From contig OZ024939.1 in assembly GCA_964017235.1 (NCBI GenBank), positions 43,688,241-43,752,240 on the forward strand: a stretch of 64,000 nt of DNA, written 5' to 3'. The notes under the pieces are model-generated. The model did not search any database, was not told the origin of the DNA, and was given only the letters and a program-made list of their open reading frames with translations. Each line of letters begins with the position of its first letter. Positions within the stretch are counted from its first letter, which is position 1. Source of the stretch: Sabellastarte sp. h YS-2021 (Eukaryota; Annelida; Polychaeta; Sabellida; Sabellidae). Below, one piece after another: positions 22,360 through 35,539 of the stretch. Made by a program: the position numbers and the translations under genes.

Positions 22360-23682
22360 ACAGAGGTAAGTTTAATAACAGTTGTGTTAGAATCAAACAA
22401 ATTCCCACCATCAGAAATGTACAAGATCCACTTACCTTATTTGGTCAATGATGTTAATATTTTAAGAATGAAGTAAATGTCACTTACCTAAAAAATACAA
22501 GGAAAACAGAATCTTTTTAATTTTGTGACAACTTACATTAAAATAATTACTATAATTTTTTTTTAATTATTAAAAGGTTATCAGAAAAAACCCTTGTTTG
22601 TGTGGTCAACTTCTATCCATTGATAAAACATGTTCATTCACTCTGTTGTCAAATAGATCTTTCTCTAGCTCTACATTACATTTATTTTTAAATAATTATT
22701 GGGTTCAAATGAATTTCCAGTTGAATTAGATGCCAGGTGGACAACACTTTGATGAGGGGCTTTCTCATTATTCCTTCAAATAGGTGACTGGTTCAGGTGA
22801 ATACCCAGCCTACAGGTGTGATCCCTGCACCAGGTCATATTTGTTTTAAAATACACAATGAGGTGAGAAGACCCTGAGAAACCTCAATGGATCAGGAAAT
22901 ATTTTCACTTAACTGGGAATTTCAGACAGTAGGGTTGATTCCCAAAGAAAAGAACTGCCACTTCTACTTAAAAGGGATTTCTACGTAACAGAGTGCCATG
23001 TATTAAAACAGTGTAACAGTGTCAGCTCAATCTAATCCCCATCTTCTGCCACTAAAATTTACTGTGCCACTGTAGCTAACCCAAACAACACTTGAAAATG
23101 GGTTAAAAGTCATACTTGATAGACTTTAACTTTAAGGCACACAACACTTCTGTTTCTGCTTTTGTCATTACCAACTGATGACTTAACAATAACAGATGAT
23201 CCACTGATATTTCCAGAGAGCACATTGCCATATTAGAGTACAACATATACAATAGAACCTATATTTCCCTACCTTATATTTTCAGAATATTTGATTTCTA
23301 GCACACAAATGTATAGTTAACCACAGTGAGTGTCATACAATGCGATACCTCTTCAAATATATAAACAACTTCTGACTCCAAGTATGTTTGCACAATATAG
23401 TTTCAACTGAAGTATATTTCTTTCCATGGAAGAGACACAAACCTAGGACATCTTTTAACACTGTATTCATAGCAAGCAGCCCTATCCCTAACCCTCTGTC
23501 TTTTCAAGTAAACCTTCATGTAGATTGATGTTGCATTCTATTCCAGTTCTTTACACAACACAGAGTTGTATGGAACAAAAGGCATCATATCACATCCCAT
23601 ATCACAGCCGGGTCATAAATCTAAGCCATAACCAAGTTTGCTACCAAAGCGAAGTACAGGCACCAGAAGTGGGCAGCATGTT
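22360..23682. other. AT-rich spacer, nothing recognised
   Basis: No supported exon or repeat was found. It would lie 3' of the minus-strand gene that ends at 23683. Confidence 0.35.
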
Positions 23683-23870
23683 TTAAGAAGGCTTGGACAA
23701 ATATGTGGTCTTAAAGATGTGGATAATTTCTGAAGTTATCTCCCAAGACAAAGACGGCAAGGCATGATAAGATTTCTGAAACTGGCCAAGGCAAGGGTAG
23801 CGAGCATCTGCAAAGGCTGAAGAAGGGTTATTTCCTTGAGATTCTGAGGTTTGCAACTTTTTGTACAGGT
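23683..23870 (-). CDS. Candidate terminal exon of the 23.7-33.6 kb minus-strand gene
   Basis: After the acceptor CCTGTTGTCTTCAG the frame reads LYKKLQTSESQGNNPSSAF, ADARYPCLGQFQKSYHALPS and LSWEITSEIIHIFKTTYL to TAA at 23683-23685. The first two bases complete a codon begun by the exon ending at 24777 (G plus AC, Asp), giving an uninterrupted junction FEAV-D-LYKK. Composition is normal for a soluble protein. No family is recognised. Confidence 0.6.
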
Positions 23871-24776
23871 CTGAAGACAACAGGCCAAAGTAGAGCGTCA
23901 AAGTTTAGGGTTTTGCATCCACTAAAAAAGCAAAGGTCACATTGGGATTTACCTTAAAAAGATTATTGTAATGGAAACTCAGAAGAGTTTTGCTTCACCC
24001 TTATTTACTATTACAATTAATCAAATATTCATTGTTCTACCTTGCTCTTTTATCAACAGTAAGTTTTAGATTATAAAATTCGCAACTGCACGTGGAATTC
24101 ATGGCAGGGACAAACAATTAAACCTAAATAACAAAAATCATGATTCTTTGAAATTTGAGAGAGGTCTAAAATTTGCACAGAAGCTGCAGCATTGCAGGAG
24201 AGAAATGTGAAATTTGTCACTGTTTTTTTTTTTTTTTAAATTTGCAACCTATAAAATTGAGAAAAGGAAGTAAACTTCACTGAGATACTGCAACAGATCA
24301 GGTGAATGGTATAAAAGTAGAAAGAGGACAGATTGTTAAAAATAGCCTGAACACTGAAAAACAATTTTCCTTTAAAACAGCAGAAATGAAATGGTGAGAA
24401 ACTTTTGAAGGTACCGTATATCCAACATGTCCAAGGAAATAGAAACAATGGAAAAATAACAGAATTGCACAGAAAAAGAAACACACTATTATGTGCAATG
24501 CCCACCCTGTAAGGAGTATAATCGGTAAACATATGCTAAAGTGGGTTGAGATACGGGGCTCGTATGTAAAATATACTTCCCACAAGAGGGTTGGAGATAA
24601 AAATCAAAAATTGTTAAGATAAATACCATGTTGAGTACCCCATTACTCTGAGTTCTCTGTGACTACAGCTTTTGCATTTCAGTGGGGATTAAGATTTCCT
24701 ATATCTACAGGTACAATGAGGTAGGTTAAAAGCAGTAATCAAATCTTTGAACAAAAACGATCTACCCAATCATCAC

Positions 24777-24907
24777 CCACCGCTTCAAATCGCTCCCTGT
24801 AGTCACGGAGCTCCGCCATTCGCTTTATGGTCTGCAGCTTCACAAAAGGACGGAAGACAGGCTGGTTTGACCCAGACTGGGCATTTGACTGCGTGGACAG
24901 GGAGGCA
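24777..24907 (-). CDS. Internal exon of the 23.7-33.6 kb minus-strand gene
   Basis: The acceptor GTGAAATCCAG leads into ASLSTQSNAQSGSNQPVF then RPFVKLQTIKRMAELRDYRE and RFEAV, closing at a donor GTGG then GTGATG (phase 1). The GC-rich, CpG-containing codons stand out from the neighbouring DNA. Entry takes one base, matching the phase-2 exit of the exon at 26916-26964 (TG plus T, Cys). A GTGGGT donor four bases earlier is an alternative. The segment is basic and probably helical; no family is recognised. Confidence 0.65.
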
Positions 24908-26915
24908 CTGGATTTCACCAGATGAAGCATCTCTTTGAGAGGATGCTGACACTTCAGAGAGTATGTTTTAAATGTGTGTGAAACAATCTCTTTAAACAGA
25001 TGCTGATCTTTCTCAGAGTATGATTTAAAGTTCATACATAATGCCTTTGAATAGATGCTATGGCTTGACCCAGGATACTTTGAAATTATCATAAAACAAT
25101 CTCCTTGAAGATGATGGTACCTCGGCTGGGGAGTTTTTAAATGATCATAAAATAAGGGAAACCAGTCTCAGTGAGCGTTATCCTTTCATTTCACATTAAA
25201 CACTGGTAATCCCAGTTTAGCAGAAGCTACAAGAAGTCAGTATTTAGCCTGGTGACCCAACTATGCAGAAAGTTCCAGGTCATCTAATGCTACATTAGAA
25301 CATTCATTACAAATGATTCAGTATACATAAGGACTGCAGAAGAACAATGCTTTTGCATTCAAGAAGCAACAAAAGATGAGTAATCTACTGAAGTTTATAT
25401 TTCGTTATTTCTCTTGACACAAAATCTAAGGCGTCATTAACAGTACAACAACACCTGAATATACCTACACTATCTGACAATATTCCAAGTGTGTAAAGTA
25501 TTACAGCATCACTGAAGCATCAACACATCCTAAAGTGTGCTTACTAAATATTTAAAGAATTACAGAACCCAGTAATTATCTATAAAAAGACTAAAACTTC
25601 AGCATGCACGACACAACGTTTTGTCATTTTATATACCACTTTTGAGTTTCTGTGACAATGGAAACAGTAAATAGTGTGAGCAATCAATCCAAGAGAGTAA
25701 ACCACACTAAGTGTGATGCCAATATCTAAATATTTATAAAACTCATCATTTAAGATTAATGTCACCAACTTGTTTTACTTCAACGTCAATCCCTATCATA
25801 TCTGTTTGATCCACACTCAAAGACATTGTAATTTATTTGTTATACAACTCCATATTTCCTCCCTATAGAGATTTATGGAACTGGAACTTTTCTGTCACGT
25901 TTTCTAATATTATGCATAAACAAAGAATTAATTTACACTTTCTCTCTAAAATATAAAATATTTATTTTCTTTTATCCAACAATACAGCACTCGAATGGAG
26001 GTATCAGTGCAAACTGGATGTCCCAGATCCACTGCTTCAAATCTGCTTAAATTTAACATCCAACTTATAGCTAGAGTAGCAAAGGTGAAATTTAAAATAG
26101 AACACAAAATTTCCGACTGACAAGAGACCCTTTTCTTGCTTCAAATTACTGAACTTAGCATCTCTATCCACTTTATGATTAGTGACAGCATTTATCTCAT
26201 TTGTTGTGTAATTTCTGCAAGTTTTGCCTCTCATTGCTTTATCTGAAGAATCAAATTTCAGAGCATGTGTCAAATTTCACACTTCTTACTTAACTGTTAA
26301 CTAGTTTTCATATCTCAGAATCCACAAAACTGGTGTCACTGTTTTACATACAAACTAAAACCACATACTGTATCATCTTATACAGTTCACATACACACAC
26401 ACTGGATATTCAGTCATTCAAAGTCTATTCTATGCTTCATATTTGGCAATTTCAAACACTCCCATCCCACAAGTCAGCCAGCAAACTGGTCTTATGAGTG
26501 ATCACTTTCTTCACACTGATTGGAAATCCACATTAAAGGCAAAAACAAACTATCTTGTTGACCTTGGAAAATGATTTCAAATCCCCAATGAAGTGTTCAC
26601 AGACGTAGCCCCTAAACTGGAACCAAATTACAACTTGTAATCAAGCACGACCAAATCTTCTACTACAGATACTTTTGGGGGATGGCAGAATTTCCATAGA
26701 GATGATGGTTTAAGTTAACAAATAACTAAAAAAACGACATGTACAAGAATATTTATCATGTCATAACACACTTACAACTATATAAAATACAGAAATATTT
26801 CAATCAGGTCTTGGAAAATTTAAATGGTAAAGCTGTATGGCTTCATTTAATTAATGCCAAGTCTTTTGCCAGTATATTAAGTGCAGTAACTGAAGAAATG
26901 TTCTGCAGTACATAC
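24908..26915. other. Presumed intron
   Basis: AT-rich DNA between two exons whose phases match. I see no other feature. Confidence 0.35.
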
Positions 26916-26964
26916 CAAGTGATGCTTTGGTTCACAGAAAATAACGCAGGCCTCTCTGAGATTT
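26916..26964 (-). CDS. Candidate internal exon of the same minus-strand gene
   Basis: A strong acceptor (CTTCTGTTTTCACAAG) and donor (CACTTG then GTATGT) enclose 49 nt. Read with two leading bases it gives ISERPALFSVNQSIT and exits in phase 2, which fits the next exon at 24907. A second frame (NLREACVIFCEPKHHL) is also open. I prefer the first because it chains. Confidence 0.5.
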
Positions 26965-28574
26965 CTTGTGAAAACAGAAGGGGTTTGAGCATAGCAAAGC
27001 CCCAGAGGGGGTTGTAAAAATGTCAATAGGTGGATTATCACCTTTACATTTAAACGAATGGATGAAAAACATGGATTACATCTGAGGGCGGTCTCAGATT
27101 GATAGAAAAAATATTGACACACCAAAGTTTGATTTCCACTTCCAATCACAACTTGATTTACTATAATTTATAGCTCTGGGGGTTTAGTTTGCCAGGCAGT
27201 TATGAAGGATTCTATATTTTTTTGTAGGCCAGGGGTTATTCTAAGACTGCAGCCCAACTTTCACTGTAATAAACTCTGTACCAGTAGAACCATTGTAAGG
27301 CAAGTTGATGTACAAATAAAACCTTTTTGAGAGTTACAACATCAGGAAGCGGCTGTGTCTTTATTGGTGGTGTATAGGTAAAAATTTGCTGAAATAGAAG
27401 CCTGTGGACACTAGAGGTTCTAGTTATACAGAGGCTACTCTATCTAAATGTCTAATGTCAGATGTTTATCTCTCATGAACAGGCTTTTGTGAAGATTTTA
27501 ATGAACTAGCCCTTTGAGTTCTCAAACCATCTGTTTCCTTACAAACTTCCTCTGGCATTATAGTCACATGATAGAGAGTCTCATATATTTTTATGACACA
27601 AAATTAAGAATCTGTAACACATTCAGTTTGCCAACACTCACATCCTGCCTTGGTTGTCTGGGAAGTTAAAATCAAAACTGCACAACTCTTTAATCAGTTG
27701 AACTAAAGTGATTAAAACCCACGTGTACTAACTGATTAACTGCTATACTTGACAATTTGTTGGCAGACCGGTTGAAGGGTCAGTACTTCACAGCATATAA
27801 ATGTTGAGCATCTAATGTCTGCTCCACTTCTCTTCAACACCAACTTCCTGTTGTGTAACGTGTTTTGAATGTGTTGGTGCACGGGTTGTGAGGCATGTCC
27901 ATGACAATGATTAAATGATTGTCCATTGACTCTGTATCATATCAGAGGCCAGAATGTTTCTTTGAATTTTAACTAAACAGGTTAAGCAGTATACAAGCTT
28001 TGCTAGATTACACAAAAATTAATGTCACTTTCAAATTTAACATTTGTTTTCTTCATTGTGTCATCATACTATCACAAATAACTCTTCCTAACTGCCATTA
28101 GTTGAGAACATCTGGGTAAACATTTAACTCGTGCATTATTGGAACAACCATTTAGCGGGCACCAAAAAAACAACAAACTGCATTTCACCAAAGGTGACTT
28201 ACTGCCTGTTTTGTATGTGTCTTAGTTTATGTTCCCATAAACACACACTGAAAAACAAAACTTAAATGCATACAAAAATGCAACAAAAGTACACAAGAAA
28301 CCCACTTTTTAAAACAGAATTATCCAATTTGAGATTGCACTGATATTTATGGCTACTTAGACACCTGTCAAATCTATCTATGGACTGCTCCAAAAGTTAA
28401 ACCCAAACTATAAATATCCCAAGCAAAAACAATATGCTTTCTCAGTGCTCTATATATAACCCGTACTCAGGCTATATATTTTTATATTGGTTTTACTTTA
28501 TACCAGAAAACACTCGTAGAGTGCAGACCTCCACCGGAGGGGTGGAGTCCTGATAATCAGGAATATATGGGATC
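26965..28574. other. Presumed intron
   Basis: No other exon or repeat is supported here. A diverged tRNA-like B box may lie near 27720-27760 on the minus strand. Confidence 0.3.
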
Positions 28575-29296
28575 CAGGGGCCGGTTTCATGAACAGACTT
28601 AAGCCTTGAGTCAGACTCAAAAGTTGAGACTTTGTCTCAAATTTTGGAAATATTTTGCTGAGTCTGTGAACTCAGACTCAATGCATTTCACAAACAAGCT
28701 CAAATTGAGACCTGGCTCAGTCACAAGCTCAAATTTGAGCCCATGAAAGAGGTGTCTCAAATTTGAGTCCAAGCTTTGATGCCAAAAAACACATACATAA
28801 AGCGATACAATTTGTTCCAAAATGAAATTGATAAATCTTGAAATCTTCTATTTTCATTTTATTTTGTAATTACAGCCACATATTCAATATTTACTAATAA
28901 CAAAAGTCAATAGAATTGACATGCTTTATAGGCTATTATCAAGTGACAGGCCTCAAGGGTGGACTCAAAGCCAGACTCAACCTCAGTTGAGTCTCAATCT
29001 TATGGATCACTTAGAATAATATATTATCATATAATTTCTTTGTATTATGAGTATTAAAGATATTTAAAATGATAATAATCATAAAATATAACTTTTTAAA
29101 CTAAAAATAAGCCCACTAAATGTATGAAATGAGATTAAAAAGTTGAGACCATAACTTGAGACTGGTCTCAGCTGATCCACCCTTTGTGAAATCCATTTGA
29201 GCCAAAAACTCAGCCGAGACAAAAGTCTCAGATTTGAGACCCTGACTCAGCCTTGAGTCTGGCTCAGTTTGAGACTTTTCATGAAACCGGCCCCTG
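28575..29296. mobile_element. 722-bp inverted-repeat element, CAGGGGCCGG ends
   Basis: The ends CAGGGGCCGGTTTCATGAA (28575-28593) and its exact inverse (29278-29296) are 19-bp perfect terminal inverted repeats. The subterminal regions on both sides are filled with words such as GAGTCAGACTCAA, TTGAGACTTTGTCTCAA and CTCAAATTTGAG, many of them self-complementary. I found no clear target duplication and no transposase. The superfamily is not assigned. Confidence 0.75.
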
Positions 29297-29719
29297 AATA
29301 CAATCTGGGTCTTTTGAAAAAATGTAAATATTTCTTTTTCTGGCTCACATAGAAAAATTCATGACGATTCAATCATTGCCTTTGGAATAACGTCAACCTG
29401 AAAACTATAGTCACTGAAAATATATTAAAAATGGGACCTCTGAAAGTTCAGGATAGTTTTGTATCCAGAATATGATCCAGATTTTTCCCAAAATGTAATC
29501 ACTTCTTTCTTTGGTCAGGCCCTACCTACATAAAAAAATCAGAAATATATTTAATTGAATATTCAGATAAGTTTATTGTAGAAACAAAGTCCAAGAGTGC
29601 ATACTTTACTGATGATTTGAGGACTTACAGTAAATGAATGTTATAAGTCCACAAATTATCCAATTAACACTTCCAGTTTCTGTCTCACATATTTAACTTT
29701 CACGAATGCTTCTTAAAAC

Positions 29720-29830
29720 CTCCCAGATTTACTTCGATCATCATGTTTCATTCTCCTGTAGAATACAAAGACTGCACACAGACGATTTCTTCACTTCACG
29801 AAAGTTCCCTCACAACATGGCAACCCAGAC
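29720..29830 (-). promoter_or_regulatory. Weak promoter/first-exon candidate
   Basis: On the minus strand TTGCGCACATGCACAGA is followed by GTTGCCATGTTGTGA and an ATG-containing segment (ATGATGATCGAAG). CpG words and G+C are locally raised. No convincing donor, so low confidence. Confidence 0.2.
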
Positions 29831-29951
29831 CTCTGTGCATGTGCGCAAGCATGAAACTTTATAAAATTGTAGAGATCATTTTTGTGTGGGTTTTGTAAAT
29901 GTTCATTAAATTATCCAGGTCATACTACATCATATTGTGCGCATGGTAAAG

Positions 29952-30042
29952 GAATGCTGCATGCCAGTGTGAACTGGTGGATACAGCACACTCGTCTTGA
30001 ACAGAGAGGACTTGGGTTCAATCCCAGGTACATGCAGTTCAG
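29952..30042 (+). repeat. Degenerate tRNA-derived SINE head
   Basis: An A-box-like AACTGGTGGATACAGCAC and a B-box-like TGGGTTCAATCCCAGG lie at tRNA-like spacing. There is no intact cloverleaf, so it is a SINE relic rather than a tRNA gene. Confidence 0.5.
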
Positions 30043-30245
30043 TTGAATTAAATAGTTCTGTATAAGGAGATATTTTACGAAGTATAAATACATAATATAA
30101 TAAAATATAATAACAAGATTCTGCATAAAGTTCCAATCTGGGATTTTAACATACACTATTGGGAAAAAAAATTTCAATAAAAAGGAGTCTGTACTATTGC
30201 TGTGAAAGACTCTATCTGAAGACACTGCTGGTTGTTATTATAGGG

Positions 30246-30382
30246 GTATACCATAAAAATCCATGCTCTACGTAAATTTAGAGCACGAATTCTGGGTTTA
30301 GATCACTCAGGCTACGCCTTCAAGATCTAAACCCAGAATCCATGCTCTAAATTTGTGTAGAGCAGGGATTTTTATTGTATAT
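30246..30382. mobile_element. Foldback MITE with ~58-nt arms
   Basis: The arms 30246-30304 and 30324-30382 pair (ATAAAAATCC, GCTCTAC, AAATTTAGAGCA, TTCTGGGTTTAGATC) with few mismatches around a 19-nt loop. No coding capacity. Confidence 0.75.
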
Positions 30383-31262
30383 CAAAATTCTAACATGACA
30401 TGTCCATAATAAAATGTTTTTATTACTTTTTGGTGATAAATTTTACATTTTTAGAGGTTAACGATAACTGGAAGTGACAGCCACAACTTTGTGATAATAC
30501 TTAGCATGGTATTTTAATTTGATTAGCCAATCAGAAACTCTGTTACATCACCATCATATTAGAATTTCATATAATTTTCACCTGCAGCTAGAGTAAGAAA
30601 TATGACAAAGTTAGGGTAAGTTTGCCAGTGTGAATACCCCATTATATTGAATTACCTAACATTCTTGTCAAATTTCTCTGAGATTTGACACAGTTTTTGA
30701 CCGCTTATCTGATGTTAGTCCAATCAATTTCAACATTTTTTGCTAAAATCCAAGTGTTTAAATTTACATGATATGTTGAATTACCAATCGCTTATTTTCT
30801 ATCAGTTTCAAACCAGGCTAAGCTTATTTACAAATGAATTATGGATTCAGTAAAACAGGGTGATTTTCCAGTGACCTCCTTACGCCTTGTGACTGGAATA
30901 GAAAAGTCTACATATCAACTTAAACAGCCACAAAATGGCAGATTTTTTCTCAAATTTGTTCATTTTAATCTAAGTACAAACAGAATGTTCAATGGGTTCA
31001 TGAAGAAAAATTCTTTTTACATTTTTTTGTCCAATAATACAATACAGTATCGCGTAATTATTCACGCAACATAAAAATGATTGCTTTGTCACAACCATGA
31101 ATTTTCAATGAATATATAACATGTCCAATTCATGACCATTTAAAACAATGCTATATCCCCACACTAAATATGCAATATACATGTATTTGCTTTATTACAC
31201 ACACAACTCAGATGACAGTAATCATCAAGGTGCATTTTTGAGTTGAATGTATTTAAGCTCAC

Positions 31263-31362
31263 CAGTAGAATTCCTCTTAAGTAGAAGTAAAAAGTATCTA
31301 ACCAGAAGTACTGGTAGAATTTAAGAGCTGCAACTGTTTTGTGCCTTCTCTTCATTGACATT
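31263..31362 (-). CDS. Candidate exon with membrane-segment-like sequence
   Basis: From an acceptor-like CCTTCAAAATAG, 33 codons read MSMKRRHKTVAALKFYQYF then WLDTFYFYLRGILL and stop exactly at a strong donor (CTACTG then GTGAGC), phase 0. A basic stretch followed by an aromatic hydrophobic segment suggests a membrane helix. It lies within the span of the 23.7-33.6 kb minus-strand gene and may belong to it, but I could not link its phase to the neighbours. Confidence 0.45.
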
Positions 31363-33539
31363 CTATTTTGAAGGATTTGTACAAAATTTGAGTACCCTGA
31401 GTTTATTTGATTTCAATTATAAATGTGCTCTGACTGCATCCTGTTTTATCGGTGTCACTACAATTTAGAATGACATTTATCTGCAAAACTACTTGACATA
31501 AATTTCTTAAATATCAGACATGTTCGAATTACCACTAGTTCAATTCAATGATTGTAAGCCATTCCTTCATTACACCTTTATTATTTCATTTTTCAATTTA
31601 AATATATTTTGGTGTTAGCTTAATATTTGCAATACTGAAAATTTGGAAAGTTAATACCCAAGCCATATACAATTTTTTACAGCAAAAATTCATTTCACTT
31701 TAGTAAAGAAGTTTCGACCGGCTCTTCCATGCTGAACGGTCACACAAACAACACAAGAGTTTGAAAATAATTAATGCCCATGTAATAATACTTTTAAGTA
31801 TACAGTGAGTGGTCACATTCTTTTTACATTTTTTTGGCTTAGTGAATGAGGTCAAACTGAATCTAGCTTGCAAAATATCACACTACCAGCACAGAGACTC
31901 TGACAAGTCAGTTCTGATCAATGCTCACTGGTCCCAGGTTAATTGGGAAAAGCAGAAAATAAGTTTGGAAAAATGTGAAAAAATACAGGAAATGGCTCAG
32001 CATTTTGACAGTAATTCGATGCCCAGTGATAAGTAAACAGCTTGTACATACACATAACTTTTTTGCCAAATACATCACAAGAGTTTTTTTCTTATTTTGT
32101 TAGCAAACGGCAATATTTGTATTTATATAGAAGACTTATGACATCCAAAAAATCAAATCATTGAATATTTTTTTCTTTCATTCCCCTTTTCCTGTAAAAA
32201 AATGTGTTTTCATCAGAATAAATAGCACAAAAATGTCAATGTACTTGAGACAAATCACAAGACCAGTAAAGTAACAGCACCATCATAAAACACACAAGAA
32301 CTGTGACCAGTAGAGGTGGTTTGTATTGGTGGTACCCGTTTTTCTATATTTCACTATTTGAATCCTGGGGACACTCCATTTCTGGAAAAACTTTACATTG
32401 TATCATTAGATCAACAAACAAGAAAACATTTAACTCGCATGTCTTTACATGATGTAATGGCATTACTTACTTTTCGATCATTTCTGTGACATATTTGATG
32501 TGTTTCCAAAAAACTTAATGCTTATTTATTTTATCAAGTTTTCTAACCAATCTCTGTCATGAACCAGCATTTCTATCATATTTCTAAAACCTTGCACGAT
32601 AGAATCTGCTGCTTTAGAGGTTAAGCATTACACAAATCTGACATGTTTCATACTGCATACAAAATAGTCATAGAAAGATATTGATTTTAAATACTGAACG
32701 ATTGGTGAAATGAATAACTGTTGCAAAATTCCTTCAAATGGATCTCTGTCCGGTTTTTCACTTCAGATCCATGAATAATGGTCAAATTAACTAGGAAGAA
32801 GTTATCTTTCTTGCCCTTCGACTAAATCAAATTGAAGATCAGAAAGTTGATTTTATTCATCACATCAACCATGTCATTTTGCTGTGTTTTACTCCAGATT
32901 AAACAAAATCACAATCTCTTTCATTCACCAGCCAGACAAACTGGTGTCACAATGCACTCATACAAGTATTATAGTGCACACGATTGGTACTGGTGAAAAA
33001 TTGTTGTCGACCTCAGTGGTTTTAAAGTAAAGTTAAAATTTAAGGTACTCAACATGCTTCCGTGACAACAGATGAGAAATTATGCCACAAATAGAACAAA
33101 ACTCATGACTTGAGTGCTTGACTTAAAACACTACCTCTCATAGCTACCTAGCGTCTTTACACTGCCTTCAAACTAATATCAATTTAAATAAATTTTAAAA
33201 CACTCCCTTTCATGTGGTTCCGTGATCACTGTAAACTTGATTTGCGAACAGAAATTTAACTGATTTTAAGGAAGTGATTTTCAATGCTAAATTTGAGCAG
33301 GTTTCATTATTAATACTCTGAATTTGATCCAATCGACTCGCTTAGTGGTACAAGCAACTCAGTGAATTTTGAACCAATTGAAACCATCTTCTACCAACTT
33401 TCCCTTACCTTTCAAACCACCTCTGCAGGAATTGCCAAAAATGTAATTCTATCAAATTATAATTTGCCTGATATTTGATAGTGGGTTTTTCATAATTTTA
33501 AAGTCTGTACATTCATCAAGTCTGAGCCAGTGAACTCAC
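31363..33539. other. AT-rich, presumed intron
   Basis: No exon or repeat is recognised with confidence. Confidence 0.3.
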
Positions 33540-33641
33540 CTCTATTGCTAATCCTTGAGCAGTCAGCCCAGACTTGGGGGAGAGTCTGTTAGTGCTCCCT
33601 GTTAGAACAGTACCTGCTGATGTCCCTGCAGTGGTATGCAT
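33540..33641 (-). CDS. First coding exon of the 23.7-33.6 kb minus-strand gene
   Basis: Minus-strand ATG at 33641 opens 34 codons, MHTTAGTSAGTVLTGSTNR then LSPKSGLTAQGLAIE, closing exactly at a consensus donor (GAG then GTGAGTTC) in phase 0. The segment is GC-rich and Ser/Thr/Gly-rich (a flexible N terminus) in otherwise AT-rich DNA. I find no second frame of equal quality. The product is unknown. Joining it to the exons at 26916, 24777 and 23683 is an inference from strand and order; at least one exon is missing between. Confidence 0.65.
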
Positions 33642-35390
33642 CGTGACAAGCTTTGTTTCCAAATAAAACTACAGTTAAAACTGGTAGCTGTTTTGCACTG
33701 AATGTTGAGATCACTAAAATCACTGTTTTCAAGATGGTCTTTGGGGTTCAAAAAAACTTCACTGTGATTGTATAATGTTTTAGGTATAGTCCTTACTTTG
33801 CTTTCATTGATGAACTATATTAATGTACCTAAAAATGTGTATAGCTGAAGCTACTTATTTAGAACTCTAATGAGCAGCAATCTCAATAAGTAAAATTAAA
33901 TATCAATTGAATGATGCTGAATTGCCATCCAGTAACTTGCAGTAAAGATTGAGTTTGTGCAAAGGTTTTGTTAAATTGTTACAGGAATATATTCACCTTC
34001 TCTACAGCTTCAACTCTAGTTCCAATTTTTACACTGAAATTTACATTAAAATTTTAGACAACAGTTTTCCAGTTCTTGTTCAAATTTAGCACAAATTAGT
34101 TCTCCAGTTCTTGTTGCAGTTTATATTATCATTAAGAGAAGAGGTTTTTCCAGTCTCTCTCAATCCTTTGTTAAAATGTTTACTCACGTATCCAGTACTA
34201 TCTCTTTATTTGATATTTGACACACATAAAATTGATTCCAATTATATCTTTTGTTCCATCAAGAGAGTATGTCTGTCACTTTTAGTCACTTTCACCAAAG
34301 CTACATCTGACAATAAAAAACAGAGTAGTAGAAATGTGAAATTTACTGAAGCATGTCATATTTAAGATATCAGAATTAAAAACTCACTGAACTAATTGGG
34401 TAAAAGTGTCACACAAATCACCAAATTGACAAGACTGCCCAATCAACTAAAGTGACAGAAGTTTATTATCTTAAGCGAATTGAACATTTTGTCCTTTGTC
34501 ATTATCCTTTAACTGCTGGGTACTTTTGTATTTAAACCTCTCTCAAAATAATACCGGTCAGATTTATTTTTCCCATTGTTGAATCTTTTTGGTCCTTGTG
34601 AAAATTTTAAATTCATTTTAATCATTTTTATATATATATTTCCATTTGGACTTACATTGCCACAAAACTCAGTTTTAAAACTACATTATGGCATTAGTAC
34701 TATATAATCTCATTACACCTTGAAGCAAATTTTCCAGTGAAAATAATCACAGATTTATTTGTCGATTTCACAGAAAAGGGACAATAACAATGCCTTCTGC
34801 AGTTGACATAAAACACAAATACATCCCAATCCACAAACTAATCTCATGTATATCAAAACACAGCCTGTTGCAACTGTACTCCACAGAATGTTTAAAGTAC
34901 ATCAAATATTCAAATATGTGTCCACCTTCCTGACAATGAGAGACAAAAAGGCTCTAAATGGTTGTCACACTCTGCCATGGACATAAGGCCTTCTGTCGTT
35001 GAGATTTAACATTAGTAAAATTCAATTATTGATCCGTAATCAGTACAGGATAGTTCTGTACACATAATGAGGTGGTAGTTGTAATCCAAGTGGCTATTTC
35101 ACCTGCTTTTAGTGGGATCTAATTTAATTGCTTCAATTAGCATTGTATGTACTTGTCATCTGTGGCAGGCAAACCAAGGATTGATAATAATAAATTTCAC
35201 ATTGTCAAATGAATGCCCCAACCTTCCAACTTTGGTATATGATACATCATGGTGAAACAGAGAACAAAGTACAACTATTCATCATTTAATTAGGACCGCG
35301 AGTCATACAATGTATGTTATACCTAGTGTTGGTTTACCATTTTGTTGCTATTGTTGTGGGAATTAATTTTCTATTTATTGCAAACAAAAG
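33642..35390. other. AT-rich spacer
   Basis: It includes the presumed promoter of the minus-strand gene starting at 33641, but I see no recognisable core element. A plus-strand open frame at 34111-34365 lacks support. Confidence 0.3.
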
Positions 35391-35539
35391 AAATAGCATC
35401 CCTCAATGAAATGAACATGACTATGCAGTTAAAAATCTTCCTGCATCCAGATGATCGAATAACTTTGAGGATAACAGCTGAAACCTGCTTACGTAAAATT
35501 CTCTTTAAGCAGCTACAATTATGTGGTCCTTTCAATTGA
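35391..35539 (+). CDS. Candidate exon, unknown gene
   Basis: After an acceptor-like TTATTGCAAACAAAAG, 48 codons read IASLNEMNMTMQLKIFLH then PDDRITLRITAETCLRKILF and end at TGA. A donor-like C then GTAAAA inside it (about 35493) could end the exon earlier. Composition is coding-like; no family is recognised. Confidence 0.4.

Noticed and set aside
29952-30042. tRNA gene
   Set aside because: A and B boxes are present but no cloverleaf forms; it is read as a SINE relic. The same applies to the heads of the other SINEs.
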